Shown: positions 1 to 5,956 of the stretch, one piece after another | Numbering within the stretch: position 1 is the stretch's first letter | Layout of the letters: each line of letters opens with the position of its first letter | Assembly: GCA_021443285.1 (NCBI GenBank) | Contig: JABUUG010000029.1 | Span: 1-15,769, forward strand | Reading direction: 5' to 3' | Length of the DNA: 15,769 bases | DNA from: Bacteroidaceae bacterium | GTDB lineage: Bacteria > Bacteroidota > Bacteroidia > Bacteroidales > Bacteroidaceae | Notes under the pieces: model-generated | Told to the model about the DNA's origin: nothing | Databases searched by the model: none | Seen by the model: the letters and a program-made list of their open reading frames with translations, nothing else | Program-made: the position numbers and the translations under genes

Positions 1-5
1 TGCCC

Positions 6-59
6 GATTACTGCAGTAATCCTAATGGAGTACTGCAGTACTTTATGCCCAAAGTACTG
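6..59. repeat. Cluster of overlapping palindromes (TACTGCAGTA core)
   Basis: Three inverted repeats are packed into 54 bases. GATTACTGCAGTAATC (6-21) is a perfect 16-bp palindrome and AGTACTGCAGTACT (29-42) a perfect 14-bp one; they share the core TACTGCAGTA. The second overlaps a third structure in which CAGTACTTT (36-44) pairs with AAAGTACTG (51-59) across a 6-base loop, so the two folds exclude each other. No gene is visible nearby. It could be part of an intergenic repeat element, the 3' end of a transcript from left of the window, or a protein-binding site. The sequence does not decide between these. Confidence 0.5.
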
Positions 60-123
60 GCGTAAGGGGTATATATAGGTGTGCTGAGTGGCATATCTTC
101 CTATATCAATACGTCATCCACTC

Positions 124-159
124 GCGCAGCCATAAGTCAGATAAGTCTTATTTATTGAT
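124..159 (+). repeat. 36-bp dispersed repeat, copy 1
   Basis: This copy begins GCGCAGCCATAAGTCAGATA and ends TTATTTATTGAT. It matches copy 2 (213-248) at 35 of 36 positions, and 32 of 34 bases recur at the other side of the locus (15531-15564), all in the same orientation. It lies in non-coding sequence and has no reading frame. Function unknown; a dispersed intergenic repeat family is the simplest reading. Confidence 0.75.
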
Positions 160-198
160 GTGTGGAGTCTGTCAATAAATCTGACTTATCTGACTTAT
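132..198. repeat. Long hairpin: repeat copy 1 plus inverted partial copy
   Basis: Bases 172-198 are the reverse complement of 132-158 at 25 of 27 positions, with a 13-base spacer (159-171). The strand would fold into a long A/T-rich stem. Each arm also contains a short internal repeat (ATAAGTC/GATAAGTC). There is no T-run after the right arm, so it is not a canonical intrinsic terminator. The arrangement of direct copy, inverted copy, direct copy (124-248) resembles decayed miniature or REP-like elements. Confidence 0.65.
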
Positions 199-212
199 TC
201 TTTCTCTTCCCG

Positions 213-248
213 GCGCAGCCATAAGTCAAATAAGTCTTATTTATTGAT
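213..248 (+). repeat. 36-bp dispersed repeat, copy 2
   Basis: This is identical to copy 1 except for one base (CAAATAAG where copy 1 has CAGATAAG). It starts 89 bases after copy 1 in the same orientation. About 48 bases further on is a block beginning GACGTAAAATG (296-306), and a similar block beginning GACGTAAATG (15574-15583) follows the third copy at the right end. The repeated unit may therefore be longer and composite. Confidence 0.75.
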
Positions 249-491
249 AAAAGAAAGCCCTGATGTGTTTGATGGAGGCAAACCTCGCTTTTTATGACGT
301 AAAATGCCGTTTTCCTGCCGTTTCCATGAGAAAATTAAACATTTTTTAAGATTTGTTTTCAAAAATTTAGGTGGACATGGAAAGTGTTGAATATCAAGAA
401 AATGCGCGTGCGCCATGTTTTAAAATAAAAGATATTTGTTTCTTTTGTTATAGTCGTTGTATCATTTTTGAGTAATTTATTTTCTTTTGCA
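249..491. other. A/T-rich non-coding stretch upstream of the operon
   Basis: No credible gene is seen on either strand. Small details: a near-perfect tandem duplication TGCCGTTTTCC/TGCCGTTTCC (305-325); a weak stem GAGG-CAAA-CCTC (275-286) followed by GCTTTTT; and a weak -7-like GATATTTG (431-438). This is where operator sites for a PUL regulator of the hybrid two-component type would be expected, but no clear direct or inverted repeat operator was recognised. Confidence 0.5.
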
Positions 492-523
492 TTTCCCGTT
501 TTTCCTTGATGTATATATATTTG
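492..523 (+). promoter_or_regulatory. Probable promoter of the xus operon
   Basis: TATATTTG at 516-523 is a perfect match to the Bacteroidota -7 element TAnnTTTG. TTTC at 492-495 is one mismatch from the -33 element TTTG, with a 20-base spacer, inside the usual 19-21 range. Transcription would begin around 528-531, leaving a leader of about 150-160 bases before the first gene. This is the best match to this consensus between 249 and 678 on the + strand. The start site is inferred, not observed. Confidence 0.5.
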
Positions 524-569
524 CACCTGATTTTACGCTTGAAAACCGCCCTTTTGCGTGGATTGGCCC

Positions 570-590
570 CCCCTGGGGAAAGCCCCGGGG
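570..590 (+). other. GC-rich hairpin in the operon leader
   Basis: Within otherwise A/T-rich sequence, CCCC (570-573), T, GGGG (575-578), AAAG, CCCC (583-586) and GGGG (587-590) can fold as two stacked 4-bp G-C stems with one bulged T and an AAAG loop. An alternative pairs 570-573 with 575-578. A purine-rich GCGGCGGAAGAGCGGCGGAGG stretch with an internal repeat (GCGGCGGA twice) follows at 595-615. It lies about 100 bases before the first start codon and has no T-run, so it may affect mRNA stability or translation, or be a pause or attenuation element. Confidence 0.45.
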
Positions 591-690
591 AGAGGCGGCG
601 GAAGAGCGGCGGAGGCAGACCTCGGAACAATTTTTCTAACAATAATATTTAACCTTAATTAAAATCCTAAAACGTGCAATGGAAAGAACT

Positions 691-3600
691 ATGAAAAGAC
701 TTCGTAGATTTCTTTGTTGTCTGGCGCTATTCTTGGCGGGAACAGCATTGGCATTTGCCCAGGGCGGTTCCATCAAGGGTACGGTCAAGGATGACAAAGG
801 CGAGCCCATCATCGGCGCGAGCGTGGTAGAGAAGGGTAATCCCAAGAACGCCACCATCACCGACTTCGATGGAAACTTCTCGCTCGGCGTTTCCGGTAAG
901 GCCACCATCGTGGTGTCTTACATCGGTATGAATACGAAAGAGGTGCAGACTTCTGCAGGCAAGACCGTCTCCGTGACGCTCGACCCTGACGACAAGCAGC
1001 TCGAGGAAGTGGTGGTCGTTGGTTACGGCCAGCAGAAGAAGGCGTCGTTGGTGGGTGCCATCACGCAGACCACCGGTGAGGTGCTTGAGCGTACCGCCGG
1101 TGTCGCCAACGTGGCAACCGCCCTCACAGGTAACCTCCCCGGTGTTGTTACCGTGCAGGGTTCAGGCCAGCCTGGTGAGGACGACCCGCAGATCACCATC
1201 CGTGGCGCCGCTTCGTGGAACAACTCCGCCAGCCCGCTCATCCTCGTGGATGGTATCGAGCGTCCGCTGTCATCGGTGGACATCACCTCTGTAGCTACGG
1301 TGTCTGTGCTGAAGGACGCATCCGCAACCGCCGTCTACGGTGTGAAGGGTGCCAACGGTGTCATCCTCATCACTACCAAGCGTGGTGAAGAGGGAAAGGC
1401 AAAGATCAATGTCGGCTTCAACGCCACTCTGAAGGCTGTGTCGAAGCTGCCGCGCAAGTATGACTCTTACGACAGCTACCGCTACCGCAACGAGGCCATC
1501 GAGAATGAAATGGACATCGACGACACTTCATGGGCATACTACCGCCCGATGTCGTTCATCAACAATTTCCGCAACCAGTCCAACGAGGTTGTCGCCAACT
1601 ACGACAAGAACGGCAACCTGCTGGGCTACTACAGCCAGGCAGAGCGCTACCCGAATGTTGACTGGCAGGAGGCATTGTTCGACAACACCGCAATGTCGTA
1701 CAACGTGAACCTTAATGTAATGGGTGGTACGAAGTTCGTGAAATATTTCGTTGCGTTCGACTATGTGAACGAAGGCGACCTCTCGAAGCTCTACGACAAC
1801 CACCGCGGCTACAACAGTACATTCGCCTACAACCGTCTGAACGTACGAAGCAACCTCGACTTCCAGATTACAAAATCCACAGTCCTGAAGGTTAACCTCG
1901 CCGGCTCTAACGGTATCAAGAAGGCTCCGTTCGCCAACCAGGGCGACGCATGGCAGGAGCAGCAGCGCTGGTCGGGTGCCTACAACATCGCACCAAACGT
2001 GTTCGTGCCACAGTATTCTGACGGATCATGGGGTATGTATCCGGATGCTTCTAACGTAACGAACTCCGCACAGAGCCTCGCACTCGCCGGTCTTGCAGAG
2101 ACAACCAACACACGTATCACCACAGACTTCACCCTTGAGCAGAAGCTCGACTTCATCACAAAGGGTCTGACATTCCGTGGCACAATCTCTTGGGACAACA
2201 TCTTCACCGAGGGTAACCGTGGTATCAACGACCTCTACAACGATTCCAAGACCAAGTTCATACGTCCTGAAACAGGACAGGTGCTCAACGGTCATGAGGT
2301 GGACTCTTATGATGGTTACGACTGGTCAGAGAAGGTTTCTTGGAGCACGATGGGCGGTAGCATATGGAACACCACCCGTAACCTCTACTACTCTCTGCAG
2401 CTCTACTGGGGGCGCAAGTTCGGCGAGCACAACGTATCAGCCATGGGACTCTTCTCACGTCAGGAGAACGCCAACAACAGCGTTATTCCATCGCTCCGTG
2501 AAGACTGGGTGTTCCGTGTAACCTACGACTGGCACAGCCGCTACTCAATGGAGTACAACGGTGCCTATAACGGTTCTGAGAAGTTCTCTCCGGAAAACCG
2601 CTTCGCCTTCTTCCATTCAGGTGCTGTCGGCTGGACAATCTCTGAGGAGCCTTTCATGAAGTATCTCCGCGAGAAGAACATCATCGACATGCTGAAGATA
2701 CGTGCCTCTATCGGTCAGATCGGTTCCGATGCATCGGGCGACCGCTTCCTCTATATGACAGAGTGGGCCGCAGCTGCCGGTAACGCAAAGATGAACACCC
2801 TCAACGGCGACAACAGTATCTATGGCTTCTATCGTGAATCTAAGATCGGTAACCCCGACATACAGTGGGAGGTTGTGGTAAAGAAGAACATCGGTATCGA
2901 CTTCGCGTTCCTCAACGGTCTGCTTGCCGGTAGCGTTGATATCTTCCGCGACGACCGCTCCAACATCTTCGTTGCCGGTGACTCGCGCACAGTGCCTGCA
3001 TATTTCGGTGGTACACCTCCTTCAGTAAACAAGGGTGAGATAAAGACCACGGGTTACGAACTTGAGCTCCGTGTGAACAAGGTGTTCCAGAATGGTCTCC
3101 GCCTGTGGGGTAACTTCAACATGACCCACGCGCGCAATACAGTTATTGTACGTGATGACCCTGTACTGCTTCCAAGCTATCGTCGTGATGCAGGCTATGC
3201 TGTAAACCAGTATCGCTCACACATTGACAAGGGCTTCATCCAGAACTATGATATGCTCATCGGTACTCCAAGCCATGATGCAAACGACGGTAGTATGCTC
3301 ATCGGCGACCACTACATCGTGGACTTCAACGGTGACGGTATTGTCAATGCCAATGACCAGGCACCTTACCAGTACAGCAGTTCGCCTGAGAACACATACA
3401 ACGCAACAATCGGTCTCGACTACAAGGGCTTCGGATTCTTCGCACAGTTCTACGGCGTTACCAACGTAACTCGCGACGTAAGCCTCACAACCTTCTCGGG
3501 TTCAATGCACCTGCTCACCGTTTACGACAACGGACAGTGGTGGAACCCACAGACTGGTACAGGCGACGTGGTAGTGCCAAGATGGAACTCGCAGACCAGC

Positions 3601-3858
3601 TACAACGACGGTACACAGTTCCTCTATGACGGTTCATACATCCGTCTGAAGAACGTCGAGGTTTCCTACACATGGTCTAAGGGCTGGATAAAGACTATCG
3701 GTCTGAGCCGCCTGAAGGTATATCTCAACGGTAACAACCTCTTCCTCTGGACACGTATGCCTGACGACCGCGAAGGTAACCTCGGTGGCTACTCTGGTGG
3801 TGGCGGTGCATATCCTACCGTTAGACGTTTTAACTTAGGTATTAAACTCGATTTCTAA
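691..3858 (+). CDS. xusA: SusC-family TonB-dependent outer-membrane transporter, xylan-oligosaccharide uptake (XusA-like)
   Basis: Outer-membrane beta-barrel that imports glycan fragments, powered by TonB. Numbered from an in-frame ATG at 679 (1059 residues), it has a signal peptide to about residue 28 (hydrophobic run ending AFAQ), a carboxypeptidase-regulatory-like domain at about 31-105 (IKGTVKDDKGEPIIGA), a TonB-box-like stretch EEVVVVGYG (109-117), a plug to about 237 with the SusC hallmarks LILVDGIERP (187-196) and GANGVILITTKRG (224-236), then a barrel ending in phenylalanine. A calcium-loop-like segment DFNGDGIVNAND starts at about 882. The start at 691 is preferred because it gives a compact signal peptide (MKRLRRFL); 679 is possible. 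It is first in the operon, with 10 bp to its SusD partner. Family is certain; the xylan specificity and symbol come from gene order. Confidence 0.9.
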   Translation: MKRLRRFLCCLALFLAGTALAFAQGGSIKGTVKDDKGEPIIGASVVEKGNPKNATITDFDGNFSLGVSGKATIVVSYIGMNTKEVQTSAGKTVSVTLDPDDKQLEEVVVVGYGQQKKASLVGAITQTTGEVLERTAGVANVATALTGNLPGVVTVQGSGQPGEDDPQITIRGAASWNNSASPLILVDGIERPLSSVDITSVATVSVLKDASATAVYGVKGANGVILITTKRGEEGKAKINVGFNATLKAVSKLPRKYDSYDSYRYRNEAIENEMDIDDTSWAYYRPMSFINNFRNQSNEVVANYDKNGNLLGYYSQAERYPNVDWQEALFDNTAMSYNVNLNVMGGTKFVKYFVAFDYVNEGDLSKLYDNHRGYNSTFAYNRLNVRSNLDFQITKSTVLKVNLAGSNGIKKAPFANQGDAWQEQQRWSGAYNIAPNVFVPQYSDGSWGMYPDASNVTNSAQSLALAGLAETTNTRITTDFTLEQKLDFITKGLTFRGTISWDNIFTEGNRGINDLYNDSKTKFIRPETGQVLNGHEVDSYDGYDWSEKVSWSTMGGSIWNTTRNLYYSLQLYWGRKFGEHNVSAMGLFSRQENANNSVIPSLREDWVFRVTYDWHSRYSMEYNGAYNGSEKFSPENRFAFFHSGAVGWTISEEPFMKYLREKNIIDMLKIRASIGQIGSDASGDRFLYMTEWAAAAGNAKMNTLNGDNSIYGFYRESKIGNPDIQWEVVVKKNIGIDFAFLNGLLAGSVDIFRDDRSNIFVAGDSRTVPAYFGGTPPSVNKGEIKTTGYELELRVNKVFQNGLRLWGNFNMTHARNTVIVRDDPVLLPSYRRDAGYAVNQYRSHIDKGFIQNYDMLIGTPSHDANDGSMLIGDHYIVDFNGDGIVNANDQAPYQYSSSPENTYNATIGLDYKGFGFFAQFYGVTNVTRDVSLTTFSGSMHLLTVYDNGQWWNPQTGTGDVVVPRWNSQTSYNDGTQFLYDGSYIRLKNVEVSYTWSKGWIKTIGLSRLKVYLNGNNLFLWTRMPDDREGNLGGYSGGGGAYPTVRRFNLGIKLDF

Positions 3859-3868
3859 CATTCAAGCA

Positions 3869-5875
3869 ATGAAACACATTAATTATATAATAAAGGCTCT
3901 CTTTTGTGGAGTGTTCCTTTCTTGTGTCGTTGTAAGTTTCACTTCCTGCAAGTCTTATCTTGACAAGGCTCCAGACTCAAATGTGGCTGAAAACGAGGCC
4001 TTCAAGAACTTCAAGAACTTCCAGGGCTACGTAGAGGAAATTTACAACTGTATTCCTGACAAGGAGAAATGTAACTGGTGTCCTTCATGGAACTGGGGCG
4101 ACGATGAGGTGTTTAATCCTGAGGCTTACGACCGTATGACCCACCAGGTGGACCTCGGCAACTACCGCGCATGGACAAATGGTCTCTGTTGGCTCAACCG
4201 CGGCAATGTCCCTACCTCGCAGAACTCTTTTGACCACTCTCTCTATCCACACGCGTGGTACTGCATACGCAAGTGCAATCTCGGTCTGGAGAACATGGAG
4301 AAGTATTTCTACGGTTCCGACGAAGAGCGTAATTTGCTTCAGGGACAGATGTATTTCTTCCGTGCATGGTGGCATTTCGAGATGATGTGCTATCTCGGAG
4401 GTATTCCTTATGTTGAAGAGGCATTCTCATCTGAAGTGCCAAACCTTCCACGCCTTTCTTTCCAGGAAGCTGCCGCCAAATGTGCAGAAGACTTCCGCAA
4501 GGCTGCCGACCTGCTCCCTATCAACTGGGATGACACAGCCGCCGGTGTATCGACATATGGTAACAACCAGCTGCGTATCAACAAGATTATGGCTCTCGGC
4601 TATCTCGGCAAGTGTCTCCTCTGGGCAGGTTCGCCGCTGATGGAGAACAAGGACGAAGGTGTCGTTGGCGCCAGCAAGGGCGGTGCCGGTGCGCTGACAT
4701 ACAAGTATAACACAACATTGTGCTCAAAGGCTGCCGAAGCACTCGGCGAGTTGCTTACTTATGTGGAGAGTGGTCAGACACAGTATGACCTTGCGAAGTT
4801 TGAATACTCCAATGTTTATGACCATGTGCGCGAGACAGGTTCTTCAAGCTGCTTCTCTGATATCTTCTACACCGTGTCGCAGAACTGGCAGATGCCGGGC
4901 TCGGTGGAGGCTATCTTCCGCGGTCCTTCGTTCAACGGTGACGGCAACGCCAACAACAGTAACTGGAACACATCCAAGGTGTTCGGTCCGAAGAATGCAA
5001 AGGTGGTTGCCCATGACAACGTAATCCACCAGCCTACAGCAAACCTCATCGACCAGTACGGTATGAAGAACGGACAGCCCATCTACTTCGTACAGGACGG
5101 CAGACTCGTACTCAACCCGAATTCCGGCTGGGATCCCAAGTATCCGTACAAGAACCGCGACCCACGCTTCTATCACGACATCGTGTTCGACGGTTTCCAC
5201 TACGTTCTTGCTGCCGATGTGCTGCCGACAGATATGAAACCTTACGAGTATTGCACGCTCTACACCGGCGGCGACATGCGCGACGTGGCTATCTCAAGCC
5301 AGACAGGCTATTTCTGCCAGAAGCTTGTGCCACACCAGTGCAACGAGGGTGACCAGTATTATGACTGGGGTCATTCCCTCCACTGCTACCTCCCCTATAT
5401 GCGTCTTGCCGACATCTACCTTATGTATGCTGAGGCTTGTGCTGCTGTCAGCGGTGCAACGGGCAAGGCAACAAACTGCTCTCTCACTGCTGAGGCAGCC
5501 ATCAACAAACTTCGCGATCGCGTAGGATGTGGCAACGTAGTGGCTGAGGTAAAGGCAGAGCGCCATCTGTTCATTGATGAGGTTCGCCGCGAGCGTGCCG
5601 TGGAGCTTGCCTTCGAAGGCTTCCGCTGGTGCGACCTGCAGCGCTGGCTCCTCCTCACAGAGGCTCCTTACAACGAGAAGTACTCTCATGAGTTTGAGCG
5701 TGTCAAGAGTGACGCATGGTATGTTACCAACGACCCGGCAAAGGCTGAGGTTGCAAACTTCCACAGTGAGTCTATCATCAAGCGTAACCTTGAGGCAAAG
5801 CACTATTGGTTCCCATTCCCTGACAAGGAAGTCTATCTCTTCCCAGAATTCAAGCAAAATAAAGGTTGGGAATAA
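3869..5875 (+). CDS. xusB: SusD/RagB-family surface glycan-binding lipoprotein (XusB-like)
   Basis: Partner of the preceding transporter. SusD-like proteins sit as a lid on the SusC barrel at the cell surface and bind oligosaccharides. The 668-residue product has a lipoprotein signal with lipobox SFTSC (lipidated Cys27) followed by KSYLDKAPDSN, a classic SusD start. Family features include the RAWWHFEMMCYLGGIPY helix region, the motif LADIYLMYAEAC, RDRVGC, and near the C-terminus RRERAVELAFEGFRWCDLQR and a WFPFPDKEVYLFPEFKQN ending, all typical of the SusD domain. It is somewhat longer than the commonest 500-600 residue members. The start is the first ATG, 10 bp after the xusA stop. Ligand specificity (xylan) is inferred from the xylanase in the same operon. 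Confidence 0.9.
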   Translation: MKHINYIIKALFCGVFLSCVVVSFTSCKSYLDKAPDSNVAENEAFKNFKNFQGYVEEIYNCIPDKEKCNWCPSWNWGDDEVFNPEAYDRMTHQVDLGNYRAWTNGLCWLNRGNVPTSQNSFDHSLYPHAWYCIRKCNLGLENMEKYFYGSDEERNLLQGQMYFFRAWWHFEMMCYLGGIPYVEEAFSSEVPNLPRLSFQEAAAKCAEDFRKAADLLPINWDDTAAGVSTYGNNQLRINKIMALGYLGKCLLWAGSPLMENKDEGVVGASKGGAGALTYKYNTTLCSKAAEALGELLTYVESGQTQYDLAKFEYSNVYDHVRETGSSSCFSDIFYTVSQNWQMPGSVEAIFRGPSFNGDGNANNSNWNTSKVFGPKNAKVVAHDNVIHQPTANLIDQYGMKNGQPIYFVQDGRLVLNPNSGWDPKYPYKNRDPRFYHDIVFDGFHYVLAADVLPTDMKPYEYCTLYTGGDMRDVAISSQTGYFCQKLVPHQCNEGDQYYDWGHSLHCYLPYMRLADIYLMYAEACAAVSGATGKATNCSLTAEAAINKLRDRVGCGNVVAEVKAERHLFIDEVRRERAVELAFEGFRWCDLQRWLLLTEAPYNEKYSHEFERVKSDAWYVTNDPAKAEVANFHSESIIKRNLEAKHYWFPFPDKEVYLFPEFKQNKGWE

Positions 5876-5956
5876 TGGTTAATTATATGTTGGCTAATGG
5901 TTAGTGTATGAACGACATACATTGACCGTGAATCAATACACAATAACAAATATATT

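Noticed and set aside
124..248. Possible CRISPR array, because of repeated 36-bp units with a spacer
   Set aside because: Only two direct copies, one inverted copy in between, no cas genes, and the same unit occurs alone 15 kb away. Not CRISPR-like.
275..292. GAGG-CAAA-CCTC followed by GCTTTTT as a terminator
   Set aside because: The stem is only 4 bp, competes with a GTTTG/CAAAC pairing, and no gene ending here is visible. Too weak to call.
448..642. A 64-codon minus-strand open frame in the operon leader (LPPPLFRRLSPGLSPGG)
   Set aside because: Its Pro/Gly/Arg-rich part is just the GC-rich hairpin and purine tract read backwards, and the rest is Lys-rich A/T sequence. No support as a protein.
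5294..5857. A 187-codon open frame on the minus strand inside xusB
   Set aside because: It is fully inside a clear SusD gene, has unnatural composition and no family resemblance; a codon-bias shadow.
5876..5956. A separate promoter for xusC in the 81-bp gap
   Set aside because: No TAnnTTTG-like element at suitable distance; only a 9-bp direct repeat was found. Read-through from xusAB is the simpler explanation.
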